This document shows positions 1-13,540 of a stretch of 64,000 nucleotides of DNA, one piece after another; positions within the stretch are counted from its first letter, which is position 1, and each line of letters starts with the position of its first letter. Under the pieces are notes generated by a model, which was not told the origin of the DNA, searched no databases, and worked only from the letters and a program-made list of their open reading frames with translations. A program made the translations under genes and the position numbers. Location of the stretch: the NCBI RefSeq assembly GCF_021155775.2, contig NC_060237.1, positions 17,196,970 through 17,260,969 on the forward strand, written 5' to 3'. Source of the DNA: Neodiprion pinetum. Taxonomy: Eukaryota; Arthropoda; Insecta; Hymenoptera; Diprionidae.

Positions 1-36
1 AGAGAGAGAGAGAGAGGGAGAGAGAGAGAGAGAGAC
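1..36. repeat. (GA)n microsatellite at left edge
   Basis: The window opens inside a GA dinucleotide run with one GGG interruption; its true left end lies outside the window. This is a simple repeat with no sign of function. Confidence 0.95.
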
Positions 37-3000
37 TGACTGCAGGTGAACTGGCATGAGCTCGAGACGTGGAGGTTACGGTGCGCCGGTGCGTACCGGA
101 TATTCCTCATTTGTTTATAAACGCCGTTGCGTTTCTACTGTACTTTCCAAGCTCGCCTAACGCATTTATTTTACGCCACCGTTCATCATGACCCGCCATT
201 GTGCCTTTTTTGTTTCAATCGTTTTCGTTCTCTTCTCTATTCTTGCACTCATTTTTGCACTTTCATTATACTCGCGCAAGGGGCATTCCGTGTCAACTCG
301 ATCCTTTGCCAACCCTTGTCAGCGTGGATTTCTTCGTCCTGCCGCAGTCACAGCTGTACGTTGTAAAGCTCCTGAGGTCGGAGCATCGCGTGCAAATTTT
401 AAGATTTTTCTAACAATTGGTTATTACCTTCTAGCTTCGTTGCCTTGAATTTTTAGTTTTTTGTACAATCTGGTACAGTAAAAATCCGACACTCGTATCA
501 CGAAAGATCTTTCGGAGGAAAAAAGTCACACGTGGAAATTGAATTTAAAACCGAACGTTGTCAATCCTTTTCGCGAATTTTTGCTCTTCCACAAAGTATG
601 CATACATTGTTCTCTGAGATGACGGAAGTTTCGTAAAACAGATTCGTCGGTACGAATGACTGCAGATTTTTTCAACCGTTAAAAATTTGGGGAAAAAAAA
701 ATAGAAGTCACGAATTGCAAAGACAACCGCCACGGGCGCCTCGAGTTCCTGGAAAAATCTAAATATCCTTACGTTTCTTTTCGAGGCACGCTATACGAAA
801 CATTCCAGTTGCAAGGAAAAAAACAGAAAATGGCAAGGGCCAGAGGCAGGTTGAGTCGGCATGGAATGCCCGGGATAATAGGTACATTGGATAAGCGACG
901 GTGGAAAGGGGGGAGGGAGGCGCTGCCAGAAAGGCGAGGCTTATGCCTCTGCGCACCGGCTTCTCCTCGGCGATCCCACGGTGACTTAATAACATAGTTT
1001 ATTACATTAGACTAATGGGAGCCGGCCAGCATACGTCACTAATTCGGTTTTTAATACTGGTTTTTTTCAAATCAGTTTCACAGTCTTTCTCATCTCTCTC
1101 TCTCTCTCTCTCTCTTTCCCTCGTTCCATGCACAATGTGGGCATGGGCTCGATTTATCAAGCACGCGCGTTGTTGTTGCGGCCACGGAGCCGATAAAGGC
1201 TTACGTCAACCAAACAATTTCGGTGTATAAATTATGGCATAATCTGTACACACGCGCTTGCACAAGGGGCGGCAGGTATCCCCAACCTATTAGGCCGACT
1301 TCTATTTTATTTAGTCGATCAGACGGCCGGCCTGTAACAGGAACTCGCGACCACCGACCGACGCATGTCCCGATCGGGTAGATTGATTATTGACAACTTT
1401 TTTGTTCAACGTATCACGTAGGTCTACCTCGGTATATCTTGTTCCGTACACACGATGGACTTTTTCTGTACTTATAAGAATATCGGTGATTACTTTTTGA
1501 CCACTGTACAAATAATATAATACCACAGAGCTATGCACATACGAAACCGTATATTATGGGTTTAGGTTATACGAGCATTTATATTGCATGTATATACAAC
1601 GGTGTGTATATATGTGTACTTTAATGAAACGTTTTCTAAATATTGTATCGTATATGCAAAGTGTCGGTATGTACATAAGCGAGAAAATACCGTGGATCAC
1701 CATTACTTGCCAGAAATAAATATCCGAGTAACGTAATACGTTTTTTTTTCGTTTTTTTTTTTCTCAACTCGCGGTTCTCCTCTCTTCGCTCCTGATCCTC
1801 GCTTCACCAAATGCTTAGAAGCTTTTTGTATTCGTATTACACTGATGCAGCATAAAATCCTCAAGAGTTACTGCAGGCGGACAGAGCTTCTAACAAGTCT
1901 GGCCTGTTTTCAGTTCGTGGTACTATAAACTGAAAGTGGTTTAGTCCGGACAAAAATGGCAAGGGACTTTTTTCGTTTCTTTCTTTTTTTCCCCAACCGT
2001 GATTTACGAGAAAAGTATTTCACCAGTTTAGCTTGTATGATTCGTCGTGAAACTGCATTTTTCAACTTTAAACCATGTCTATTCTGTAAATAATCGACTC
2101 ATTGTCCTGTTTTTTTTTTAAGAATCAGTACTTTCTTTGCGAAATCACATCCCACCTCAGGGGTGAAAATATTTTATACAGAGTGAGTAAATTAAAGAAA
2201 AAAACATCTTTTTTTTAACCATTTCGATTCAAGACAATCTATTACCTAACCTAATCGTAGGTAATTTAGTCGAAATTGGCATCAATTGAATAACCATATG
2301 GCCTCTGGACGTAATATTGTTTAGGAAATAAACTTGGAATCAACTGACTTTACAAAGATTGCTGGTTCTCCGAAATTGAATAAATTATCGAATCCGAAAA
2401 ATTTCAATAAATACTTGATTATAGTAACCAAAGGACGATTTATTGATTTGTTCAACAAAATTAGTTTTTTATTTGACAAGCCTAAAAACGTTATTCAAAT
2501 GTCATAGAACTCTTCTATCCCGCATAGATTGTACCTTAATAATTTATGGATTAAAAAAGAAATCTTATACTTTGTGCGTGTGAAATCGTTATTTAACAGT
2601 GATAAAATACAACTAAACCAAGCATAATAGTAAGGTGTTACCGAGGATCCTGAACAAAAATTAAAAATATACGTTGCGTTAAAAGTTTTTTCCTTGGGAG
2701 AAAAGTACCAAAAATAAATTATCAACGATACAAGTTTCGAAATAAAATAATTAATTCACTAATACAGGCGCAGAGTGTAATTGAAGTTTGAAAAAAAAGT
2801 TTTGTTTCACGCAACAGCAGCAATTCCAAGCAATGTATTCTTATAAGTGAATTACGACTTATTATTGCAGGAATACATTTCTTGTAGTTATTTTCGTATA
2901 AAACCACAAACTCTTCCAATAATCTTGTTAAGCACTGTACGTAGAATGGCGCCGACTGCGATATTTTTGCATCAGTGCTACGTAGGCTTTGATAATAGTC

Positions 3001-3050
3001 AGAACGAGCGACGCTTACTCTGTCGGTAAGGATCGATTGTAGCGTCATCT
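37..3050. other. Non-coding stretch, no gene recognised
   Basis: AT-rich DNA with a short GC-rich island near 840-1000. All open frames are under 110 codons and overlap on both strands. A 75-codon minus-strand frame (1311-1538) has protein-like composition but no splice or promoter support. A CCTAACCTAA word at about 2244-2253 is a two-unit TTAGG-type match, too short to be telomeric. Confidence 0.6.
1093..1115. repeat. (TC)n microsatellite
   Basis: Uninterrupted TC dinucleotide run inside a wider pyrimidine-rich segment. Confidence 0.95.
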
Positions 3051-3060
3051 AAATCGACTG

Positions 3061-3277
3061 ATGACAGTTGACTGCTACGAGTCATCACAACAACATAATT
3101 TCAATCCGCCACTTGACGCGGTAGAGTTTTACATCTTTCTAGTAAGTTGGCTCCCCTGCCTAGCAGACGAAAATATTGCCGCGGTAAGATCTCGCCGGCT
3201 GATCGAGCTCACGATCAGTTATTTTGCGCATGCGCTGCCGGTCATTAAGCCTGGTAAGTTTCACCGTTTCCTCTTTA
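3061..3277 (-). mobile_element. Family A MITE, 5'-terminal part only
   Basis: Read on the minus strand, the segment ending at 3277 begins AAGAGGAAACGGTG next to a TA. It then follows the same order as the full copies at 17461-17888 and 60359-60775: a GCGCATGCGC palindrome about 45 bp in (3225-3235), a cggcgagatc block, a ttcgtctgc block, and a caacataat/gactcgtagcag block. The distal inverted end seen in the full copies is missing upstream of about 3050, so this copy looks truncated or eroded. The open frames here are shadows of the repeat; I see no transposase. Confidence 0.7.
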
Positions 3278-3289
3278 TACCTATGTAAG

Positions 3290-4478
3290 TGTACCTCGCG
3301 TATAGATTGCTGGCTACAAATTGGATCATGGATCACTTGCGTGGCTTGCAGCACAGCTGCGCGACGTATACATACTTTTTTGTTTATACGTGTGCGTTTA
3401 CTACGTAGTAGTATGTACTTATAATCCACGAAGCGGCAGCTTACGAAGAGTTGAGCCTCGTTGTAGTTGCGCCGAAGAAACGCTCGTATAACTTATCACA
3501 ATGCGTGGAGGTGATTACACAAAAGCGGGTTCGCAATAACAGAGTAAAATTGTTAAGTCGCTTCACTTTCAGGATTCTTTCTCTTCCGTTTTTCGCTAAT
3601 TTTTTCAAATGCCCGTCGCTTCTCCGTGATTCTTTTTTCTCGGAATTTCCTCTTGTTCGTTTTTTCCGTTCGTATACTCAGCTCAGGTTTGCGTACCGGA
3701 CTGAGATCTGCGGAGAATCGAGGAATTAGTCACGCCAAATTTGATTTTTCTCTTCGTTTTTCTTGCTTTAGCGTTTTCGCCCGAGGGATCACTTTGTAAT
3801 TCCAGGTATGCTCTGCATATGATTACACAGTGCAGCATGGACGCTGTGAATTTCGGTGGGGAGAGGGAAATGGCCTCTAAGCAAGCGGAGCACGTGAACG
3901 CGGGCAGAGGTTCGTAAACGAAAATGTGCTGTTGAAACACGCGCTATAATGAGCTTTTCCTCGCTTCTTCCTTTTTGTTTCTTGTACTCCCTCAGAGATT
4001 ATATTAATAGCGTTACTCGGTGCGGGCAATTAATGAACGAGAAAAGAAAATAAGAAATGAAACGTCAACCGAGGTAATTACCCTGTATTATATTTCACTA
4101 ATCAGATCACCATTTATCACGGTAACCCGCGCGCGAAGTGTGGTGGGAACGCTTTGGGGGTTCGCAATATATAGTTATACTATATTCCTGACCGTAGAAA
4201 AAAGAAACGATATTCGAAAATAGAGGGATAATCGCACCGCGGCACCCGAGGCGCCGTTTAATTCCGCCCTCTCCGCGTTCGATTTGATTAAATTTAAGGC
4301 GCACTCCGAGATTGGGGCCCATTAGTCTTCCGCAGTATAAACGGCACTGGTGCAGGGTCAAAATTAGCGTATGGGTATTCGGGTGTTTCGTGTGGCAATA
4401 ACAATTTTTTACACTTCCGTCAAAAAATTTTGTTGTACACACCCAAATATGAAAATACTTGCGAAAGGATATCTCAGG
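3290..4478. other. Non-coding stretch, nothing recognised
   Basis: Mixed-composition DNA. Frames of up to 111 codons (minus strand, 4107-4442) are open on several overlapping strands and frames at once, as expected of chance. No repeat with resolved ends was found. Confidence 0.5.
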
Positions 4479-5045
4479 AGGTTGGTAGGCAAAAATCGAC
4501 GCTTTGTCTTAAGTTTATCATGAAATCGTCTTACATTATGCACTTATGAAATCATTATATTCGTAAGTTACAGAGATTTCCGTGCAAATACTAGAATTAT
4601 AAAAAAAAAACTTAGATATCGGTACTTCATTTCAAATCGCTTAAAAGTGATCAAAAATCTAATAAATTGATTCGATTTCACTTTGCAATGGTTCATTTTA
4701 TTTATAAGACTGTTTTCTACAAAGTTACTGAAATGGAATTTATTTTATTCGATCATCAATTTAATATTGCCAAAAAAAGGACTTCAATGGATTTGTAGAA
4801 GATAGTATTCTGAATATGATAAGCCATCGTAGAGTGCAATCGAATGAATTTAGTTGCTTTTTAACAGTTTGGACACGATTTAAAATGAAATATAATATTC
4901 CTAATAATTCCAATACTTCTTGTTTTGGTATTTATGGAGAGATCTTTACAGCTTACCAATATAATAATTTGATAAATACACAACGTACGACTATCTCGCA
5001 ATAAAATTAATTAACGAATACCATCGATTTCTGGTAAACCAACAG
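4479..5045. mobile_element. Family C foldback element, copy 1
   Basis: The left arm (gaggttggtaggcaaaaatc, then atactagaattat and gatatcggtacttcatttca) is matched in inverted orientation by the right part, which ends near 5045 with ccaacag. The left arm also closely matches the reverse complement of the right arm of the element at about 22778-23448, so this is a dispersed family. AT-rich, no coding capacity, so probably a MITE or foldback DNA transposon. Ends are approximate because the arms have diverged and no clean target-site duplication was found. Confidence 0.6.
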
Positions 5046-5649
5046 TTTTCCTAACTCTATACCACTTAGTCGAATTTAATGACACGGACTTGAACCTGTA
5101 ATCATTTTATAGAGACTTCAGCTCCCTACAAAATTCTCTCCCGAGCGAATCCCTCTGAAAACCCGAGTAGTAAAATTACTATAATATATCACATCTTAAC
5201 CACGTTATTCAAAAGGGAAACTTCAAATTCCGAGAACGACCTTTCGAGCATAAATTTAAGAGATATCCTTCCACGAGGACTTTTTTTCACTTTGTATGTA
5301 GGTACAAGTTTTCCAGGTGGAAGCACTGAAGAAAAAAAAATGTTGCTTCCGAACGAAACACCCTGTCGGGTATGTACAATGTACATTTCAGGTGCGCGGT
5401 ACACGCGTGTGCGTGAATGTGCGCGATCCGCACACGACGAGTGTTCGTGTAGACGGTCTGTAACATTCTTCGAAAGCACCGCAGCACGGCCGCCTGAACT
5501 GGCGGTAATTATCATCAGTTTCTTACACGCTTGTTAACATTTCTTGCGTGTACAACCCGCGACCGTGTGCCGATTCTTCGTAGTGGCTATATAATACGCT
5601 GCTTCGTCGTGCACACGAGGATGGAGATTTCTTGCACTCGCCTTCGGCT

Positions 5650-5653
<4 letters not shown>

Positions 5654-5680
<27 letters not shown>
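5654..5680. repeat. (CT)n microsatellite
   Basis: Uninterrupted CT run followed by further pyrimidine-rich DNA to about 5790. Confidence 0.95.
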
Positions 5681-5858
5681 CCCTATCTCTCTTCTTTTTC
5701 CTTCACTTTTTTGCTCCCTCGCCTCTGCAAACTCTGGTTATTTTGCACTTTGCCAGTTTTTTTGTTTTCAATTTTTTATCCGAAGCATTCGCCGTGTGTT
5801 GAACGAACGAATTGAACGAACTTTATCGAACGTTTATTGCCGTTTTCCGTGTTTTTTT

Positions 5859-5886
5859 GGGGGGGGGGGGGTGGGGGGGGGGGGGG
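5859..5886 (+). repeat. Paired poly-G tract (G13-T-G14)
   Basis: Thirteen G, one T, fourteen G, preceded by seven T. This density of G could form intramolecular G-quadruplexes on the plus strand. Homopolymer length is prone to assembly error, so the exact count is uncertain. Confidence 0.9.
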
Positions 5887-6814
5887 TGGTTGATTTGCTA
5901 CTGGAGTATCGTCACTCGTTGTGTGCCATTTATTACTACCATCTATTCGAAACATGAGCGCATAGTCAGGTATGTATGTACATGTTAAAGAACTTGGTAT
6001 ATTTTCCCGTGCACAATGTAATGTAATGAAGTGAAAGTTTCAGAAAGTTTTGCCACGCGTTATGAGGATTTTCCGTTTTCATTCTTATGCATCAATTAGG
6101 AGAGAAACGCCATTATTCATCGCAGCTTGCAATAGTATGAAACTGTAACGTGTGCTTCGGTTTTTTACCGGAGGCAACCTCGAAATATTTAACGAAAATT
6201 GATTCATTTAATGTGAGAAGAGACTCGAGGGGATGCTATAGTCGATTCCGATGCGTAGGTACTTACATATCTCCGAATATTCAAGTCCGTAATCGTGATC
6301 TCTTATTTTTCATGCCATTTCTAAATTTTTTTATTCTTAAGTGAAACCTAGATATATCGGTGTATTTTTGTTCATAATCGTTTGTTGAATATGGTTGCTA
6401 TGCTCTTTTTTGTGCCGCGATGCACAGCTTTTAATAATAGCGCAAATAGAAGATATTTACCGCAGTCGGCAAGGACTGACTATAGCATCCCCTTAAGACG
6501 TTCGATCCTGCTCCTTACCCTAACCGCGCCTGAGAACTGATTGTGCCATACGATTGACAGGGCAATTAGAATTTCTCTTTCCGCTCTGATTTACTGGGGA
6601 GAATGGCGAATTAAATTGATCATTCTGGTGAAAAGACAAGAACATCTAACTCTGTTGATTCTCCGTTATATGTATACATATGTGTGTATAGGTATACGTA
6701 AGTAAATAATTACATCTTTACTTACAGAAACTGTAGTCGGTATAACAGTTGTAATAGTGACAAAAATTTTTGGACTCACGTTTTACTGAAAACAATATAA
6801 AAATAAAGGGTATA

Positions 6815-7138
6815 AGGGATGAAAATGTGGAAAGATCAAAAAATGAAAGGATAAGAAAATTGCATTTTCAAATACATAATATAGAATTTCAAAATTTCCA
6901 ATGTTGAAATATATAGAAAGGTCTTATAGAAGCCCAAAACAGAATCGACAAAGTGAATATCAAATATAGCAAGTCAAAACACTGCATCGTCGTTTATATT
7001 TTCCTCATTTTGACATTTTAATATTTCGAATTTCTATATTTTGAAGTTTTTTGAAATAGATTTTCACGTTTTGGAAAATTGGATATCGCGACATTTCTAT
7101 TTTCTGATCTTTCGACACTTTTATCCCCACCGAAAATA
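6815..7138. mobile_element. AT-rich foldback (MITE-like) element
   Basis: The left end gggatgaaaatgtggaaaga is matched by the reverse complement of the right end, ggggataaaagtgtcgaaaga. Inside, both arms are rich in gaaata/tagaaattc words that partly pair across the centre. The arms are diverged and the boundaries approximate. No open frame of note lies inside. Confidence 0.45.
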
Positions 7139-7480
7139 AGTTTTGTTACGCACGAGCATCATCGCGCAATCCAACCTTATGCCACGTAAAATTTTTCACG
7201 CGAGACGCACAAACTAACCGAGATTCACATTACGCAAACTGAAGACATCGCAGAAACAGCGGCAACTGGAAAACGAAAAGCGGTGTTTGATAACCGCTGA
7301 AAATTTTGAAGCAAATCTTTCGCCGAAAAATTTTCAAAAAATCGTGACCAAACATCACCACACATTAACATAAATTTGACAGACAAGTGCAGCTATAAAA
7401 AGCACAATCGTACTTGATTGCACCGTCACGTCAAGTATGCGAGTACAACGATGATTCGCGTTGAAACAGCCATTTCAAAC
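7139..7480. other. Spacer with TATA-like word
   Basis: No gene seen. A TATAAAAAG word lies at about 7394-7402 with no clear initiator at the expected distance, so it is not called a promoter. Confidence 0.4.
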
Positions 7481-8241
7481 CTAATCAAATTTCTCGTTCA
7501 AAGAACCCAGTTAAGGGATGAAAAAATATTACGGACGGTAGATCGAGGGAAGGAAACAAGTCAGCGAAACGATCTCGTCCGCGCAAGCGGCTAAGAAAAA
7601 TGATGAAACTGCAGGTCAATTCCCGAAATGACGCGAAATATACGAATTCCACGTCGACGATACGCGAGGAATTCCATAGCGGCCTTGCGACGAAGGAGAC
7701 GGAGGAAAATAGGATAGATTTGTACGGAGGGTTGTTGGGAGGAGGTAGGAGGCGGAGAATCAGGGCGGGCAGGTTACTCGTATCTGTAGGTGGCAAAGTG
7801 CGGGACACTTATCCGCCGGAGTTATACTTGGCGGTTTATTTTACCGATGACGAGGGTCCCTACAGATTAGAGTCAAATCAATATTGGGCAGCAGGGCGAG
7901 GCTTTTATCGGCTGAAAGAAACCCTCCCCCGTTACCCCGTCCGATCCTCTTCCTCTTCGCCTCTTTTCGCCCTCGGCTAACCTCCTCGACTCGAACCTCA
8001 TTCCACCGCCTGAACAACGCCGCTCGCCTCTCCTTCAGGCTTCGCCGTAACCCAGAAGAGAACCCACTCTTTCTCACCCTCTCTCTATCTCTCCTTCTCC
8101 CGGCGTTCGGGCAACTCCACCGGACTTGTACGTTCTGCGCTCCGCAGCTGAGGATTTACAGATTACGCGAGAGAGCCGGGCGGCGGCGAGGGAGCGCCTA
8201 TAATATACGTATATACGTGTATACGTGCACCCATATACACC

Positions 8242-8291
8242 TGTGTGTGTGTGTGTAGAGGTAGGCGTATATATATATATATATATATATA
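8242..8291. repeat. (TG)n then (TA)n microsatellites
   Basis: A TG run at about 8242-8256 and a TA run at about 8269-8291, separated by agaggtaggcg. Confidence 0.95.
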
Positions 8292-8585
8292 CGTAGCGTG
8301 TTGCTGGCTGGTGGCAGCGGCTGTTGAACGAGGAAGAGATCGGAGAGCCGAGTCCGCGCGGACGGCGAAACCGCGTCTCTACCGACGAATCGGAGCGCGG
8401 GAATATCGGCCTCTCCTCGAATCGGGTTCACCGAATCGCTTTCATACCGCGTTATTACACGTTTATTATCGCTCGAGAAAGAAATGACTGTTTATAAATA
8501 ATTAGAGAGGTTTTAATTAACTCTCGAGACGCTCGCTCGCTCGCCGGCTCGCCTCGCGGCATTCCTCTTTTAATCACCCTGCCTG

Positions 8586-8601
8586 CCCCCCCCCCCCCCC
8601 C
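8586..8601. repeat. Poly-C tract (C16)
   Basis: Sixteen consecutive C in a GC-rich segment. One of five long C/G homopolymer loci in the window. Confidence 0.9.
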
Positions 8602-8620
8602 TGCCCTTGCTCGCCCTCGC

Positions 8621-8636
8621 TCTCTCTCTCTCTCTT
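8621..8636. repeat. (TC)n microsatellite
   Basis: Short TC run within a pyrimidine-rich tract. Confidence 0.9.
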
Positions 8637-8830
8637 TCTTTCCCTTTTTCTCGCTTTGTAGGCGCTATTTGTAAAACTAACCTATCGATCGGCGGCATTA
8701 ATCGCCGGCTCGTCGTGGTCTAATTTTATCCACGCACGACGATCATGCGAATGCTGGTGCAGCAGACCGCGCGTTAATCGAGCTAAGTATGTATTTCGTC
8801 CGAACGCGATTATGAATGTGTATCACGTAA

Positions 8831-11800
8831 TTCGCGTGAATGAACGTTCGCCAATTGTCGGGTATGTATGGATGTATGCATGTACGTACGTACGTACAGC
8901 GATACGGTTTAAATTATTCTTATAACCCCGCGCGATCCGCGCGAGGTTTCTTTTATTGCTATGCATGCATCTCGTTTACACGTGTTTCGAAAACAGATCA
9001 TCCATACGCGCTCGTAAACAGGTACAGGTATATGAAACGTACGATACACCTGCACAGCAGATATTGCTTCACCCGCCAAAGGCGGCCAAGGTTTTGCGGA
9101 TACCTAAGCGTTGAAAAATTGTTGAAGAATGAACGAGAGGAAGAAAAAAAGCGCCAAGGCGGGAAGAGAAAAAATCGATAAATTTTATTGGCAATCGTTG
9201 ATGCGTCGCTGTTCGATTGGCCGATCGCGAAACTCAGACGGAGGAATTAATCAACTGTTTAAACACGACGTTGAACTCTTTCCAACGAACCGAAACCGAC
9301 GCAGTGTACGGCAGAATATACAACCACGATCACCTCTCTACACGCCCGTTTCCGAACCAGTTTGTGAACGAGTATCGTGCTCCCGCTGTTCGGTATGTTT
9401 ATCGTTACCAAAGAATAAACAAACTCTGCATATGATGGTAGATTATTTTTATTAAAATATCCACGCGCGGATCTTATGTTTGGAAAATAAATAAAATGAA
9501 GGAAAACATCGTCTTTTGAAAATATGTTGACGGTACGAGGCTCCCCTGTATTTTACAATTTTATCTCTTGAGTGATTATTCCCTCGAGATTCGGAATTGA
9601 ATTCAGATGCGTTCACTCGAACATGGCTTGATGTATGTAATAATTCAGGGACAGGTGTTTTTTTTACAACAGACGTTCACAAAATTCACGCTAATATCTT
9701 TCATTGTTTTTACTGTATACATTTTTTTTCAATTCTCTGGACTGAATTTCTCGTATGTTAAAAATTGGATCAAATAAAAAAAAACGTTATGCGTATAACA
9801 GCAATGCTAACTGCAGTGAGGTAGATAATATTTTGATTAATCACTGAAGCAATTAAAAGAACCGCAAAATTTCAATTGCAAATAACTTGACAAAATTTAA
9901 TTACAACGTTTGGCAACACTGTATTATACCCGAGTATTTGGCCGAAAAATCCAATTTCTCACGAGGACTGTCGGCATGCAAATTCAATCTCCCGCGACGA
10001 GCTCTGTATATCAAATATGACACAATTCGACTCTTTTATGAAACAAATAATAATACAGAACCACAAATTCAAACTTTGCAATAAAAGTACTGCAGAAAAG
10101 TAGAAACAAGGCGTGATCCAACGCGATTTCTTCTACCATTTTTGATTATTATTTAATGTGTCAAAGATGTCATATGGGGGCTGAAATTTCGAACGATTCT
10201 GGAAAAGTATCCAAGAACTCGTTGAAACAGAAGAAAACGATAAACATTACCAAAAAATCTACACGCCGCAAAGAAAAGATAACAACCAAAGCTGTGAACA
10301 AATTCTTGATACTGTAATACGAGTACTTAATTGCTATTTAAACTCACAGTCCTTGTAGCATGTGCGAAAGTATTTCTTTTTATTAAAATCAGACCCCATA
10401 TTTCAGTGAAAAATTCTGGTAATCGTACGAAGCACGAGACTTTGGAAAATCCTGACATTATTATGCAATGACAACGTTGAAACATGTAATATAACATCGT
10501 GAATACCTTATCCAGCTAGCGATCTCGAAACTATAATCAAAACGAATACATTCTACGAGTATTCGTTTCATGTGAAACGGTAGGATTTATAATATAATAT
10601 ATGGGCGTTTCGTTAGCATTACAAATAACGTGTTTTATAAACTTTTCGATCACTTTGATACAGGCATAGTACTAGGTAGATAGACGCATAGACGCTTACG
10701 CGGATATATCACCCGCGTATACAAGTATCGCCGAAAGGCATTCCAGCACGGAATTGGTAAAAATTTGTTATCTATACGTGACCATGCGCTAGCTCGTTTG
10801 CACGGCAGCGTTATTAATCTCTGCCCTCGTACTTTGCTTATCCTTATCCATTTGCCACCGCCGCGGAGTGCGTGATCGCACGCGAGAACTTGACGCAACG
10901 ACGGAAAGACAACGCGAAACGCTGAAAAAAAAACAAAAAACAAAAACAAACTAAAACAACGCGTAAAAAAAAAAGAAGAAAAAAGAAATACTAAAGAAAG
11001 AAAGAGAAACAAGCGAAGAAACTAGAGATAAAAGCAGAGAAGAAAGTTATAACAAGGCGGGGCAAAATAAACAAAAGCACGAATTAACCGCAACCTCGTC
11101 TTATCTTGAGTAAACTTCGCTAATATTCGACAACTCGGCGGATTTCCCGCGGCATTAAACACGTCGGTTGCTTCCTGCAAGTTCCAGCCGGCCGCCTCTC
11201 TTCGCTTGGCATCGGTTGACTCCGTTTTAGCGACGGACAGGGAGTCGTTAGATATTCGATCGGCGACCGAGCCTGCGACTGCTTTTGTTTTCAACGCCTC
11301 ACTTCCGAGCAACTAGGTTGGCAGGAGTGCGTGGAGTAGCCAGCAGGCGTGCCAACCCTCGAATGTAGGGAGACACGCGGGTGGGCGTGTGTACGAATTC
11401 CGTTTCCAGTTCGCCGATTCTACGAAAGGATTTATTATTATTCCCGACAGCGTATAAAACGTACTCGGGCGTGACTAAGGCCATCAGTCGACGTATTCCT
11501 GTATTGCCGACCGAGTTTATTCGGCTCGGTACGAGCCCGCATATTCGCCTCCTCCGTATTACTACTTTGTCCACGGTTAAACCGGATTGAAAATGTACTT
11601 TTCTATTACGAGCGGGAGATGGGAGAGCCTCTCTTCTCTGGGGATGAGCTCGCTCTACCGAATCGTACTCCGCACTCCGGCATATCGTCCCGTGCTTAGC
11701 GCGGTTCTGACTGTATTCCGTCCGGCGTAGGTTAGGTTAGATTGTGCCGATAAACTGGGAATTTACGCGCCTCGACAAACTGTTCTCCGGCCAAAGCCGG

Positions 11801-13540
11801 AGATTCCCGCGTCCCGATCGTAAACCTGACGGATGAGAAATAAGATGGAAAATCGAGACGAACAGAGATTGTTTTTATTTATACTTATTCTACGTCTTGT
11901 TTTAACTGCGGCTTTGAACAAATATACACTGTCGTCTTAACGCATTTTCACTGTTTACATCAACGATATATTTCACAAAATCCATCAACGTCGTCGCGGT
12001 TGCTCGGATGGTAAGGATTTTGTGACTTCTTCACAGAATCGGGCGCAATATGTACGGTGTTACAGTTTCTCTTCCAACCAATCTATGGAAAACATCTACT
12101 TTATTGACGAAATTAGTTTTGATGAATACGCAATTACAATTCGTCATTTGCAGACTTTAGAATTGATAAATCTTGTTCAAATATAACGCACCAACGTTGT
12201 ATAAGACTTTCATAAAAAACTGAAATTTTCACGATTACTAAGTTATATATCATACGATATATTATATGAAATTATATCGTACTTTCGGATTGGTTCCAAT
12301 CAATACAAAGAATCGATATAGGTGAACTTTGACAAATTCTAGGGAGTTAATATATGACAGATTTAGTAATCATGTTACAATACTTTATTATTTGGGAAGT
12401 TCAATTTTTATCTTGCAGAAACAAATCAACGATGTATGCGAAGATCGATTCTAATTATAGGAAAGTGGAATAATTGTCATTTTCATGCAATACTTATCGA
12501 TTCTGATAACATTCCAAGTTGATCGTTGTGTACTGACAATGCAATTATTATTCAGAGTTCTATAGCGTAAGAATTCCACTCAGGTAATAACGGAGGTAAG
12601 ACCGAAAAAATACTCTAAAATTCTATGGTATTGTATTTTGTTTACTGTTGATGTGTAAGGTATTTATTTATCTAGAAAAGGTGTCCCAGAAAAACTTTGT
12701 CTGTATTGGTAGGTTGTATTCGTTCTCATTCAATAATTCCCTCTCAAGCGACTCGAACTAAATCTGCGTTTCGAATATAATAGGCCGTATGTCTTTTGAC
12801 GCAGGAAATACGTTCATGGTGACAATTACCTAAGCTTAGGTATTTATCATTGTGACTGAGCGACAACGTGAGTCAGCCATTCCCACATACGTGTGTACCA
12901 AATACTTACCTGATTCTGCGATAAACGAACTAAATTTAACCGAACAACGAATTTTCGAAATAAATATTATAAGAATTTCGATTGTTATTCGATTGTACGT
13001 CGAATCTGTATCGTTAAAGATATTTATCATTTTTCTGATAATTATCATAATTATCTAAGATAGCTTAATCAATTCGGCGATGTTACTTAAATGAAACATC
13101 GACACCAGCTACTAAACTATCATATTTACAGTTTCGAACATCTAATTATATATTCTGTATTATATTATAAAGTGAATGATTGGTTTAAATTTAATTCGTT
13201 ATAAAGAGGAATTGTCCTCTACTATCCGAATAAATTATCCAACTGATTTAAATTATCATCACCATTTAATTTTTGTAACACTAGCAGAAGAGTAGACTGG
13301 AATCAATAAAATGTCTTTGCGAGATTATTGAAATACCATCCTTGCATAATAGGCATGACAATTTTTCAGGTTCACCCAATTATCCCCGTCGATAACGTAA
13401 TTGCGTAAATTACATTTATTTCACCAACTTAAAAGTAAGTAAGTAATTAATTAGTGTATTTCTTCAATGTATCCGGTATAAATAATTACGCGAAAAATTT
13501 CCCAAATACTGCTATTTTCAAGTTCAGTTTAAAAATCGCC
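8831..13540. other. Long non-coding stretch, no gene recognised
   Basis: Alternating AT-rich and GC-richer DNA. It includes an ACGT-repeat patch (8882-8897) and an A-rich low-complexity tract (10925-11045). A GC-rich patch at 11100-11590 has frames open on both strands; the minus frame 11022-11312 begins with ATG and is fairly protein-like but matches no family I know. A TAGGTTAGGTTAG word lies at 11728-11740. From 11850 to 13540 the DNA is AT-rich and featureless to me. Confidence 0.5.
10925..11045. repeat. A-rich low-complexity tract
   Basis: Runs of A broken by single C or G residues, changing rightward to AAAG/GAAA words. The minus strand reads as a poly-pyrimidine stretch, which explains the Phe/Ser/Leu-rich minus-strand frame over it. 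Confidence 0.85.

Larger units (their letters stand above)
5046..6814. other. Non-coding stretch with simple repeats
   Basis: Contains a (CT)n run and paired G runs listed separately. Two opposite-strand frames of about 80-108 codons at 5189-5537 mirror each other over a GC-rich patch. No gene is recognised. Confidence 0.5.
7481..8830. promoter_or_regulatory. CpG-rich, promoter-like block (tentative)
   Basis: GC- and CpG-rich relative to flanks, with frames open for 107-126 codons on both strands, as GC-rich non-coding DNA often gives. The plus frame at 7600-7980 has the most protein-like composition but no recognisable domain. The block holds (TG)n, (TA)n, C16 and (TC)n simple repeats. It could be a promoter, 5' exon or conserved regulatory region. 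The call rests on composition only. Confidence 0.25.

Noticed and set aside
11728..11740. TAGGTTAGGTTAG as telomeric repeat
   Set aside because: Just over two TTAGG units in ordinary flanking DNA; the same word is common by chance in insect genomes.
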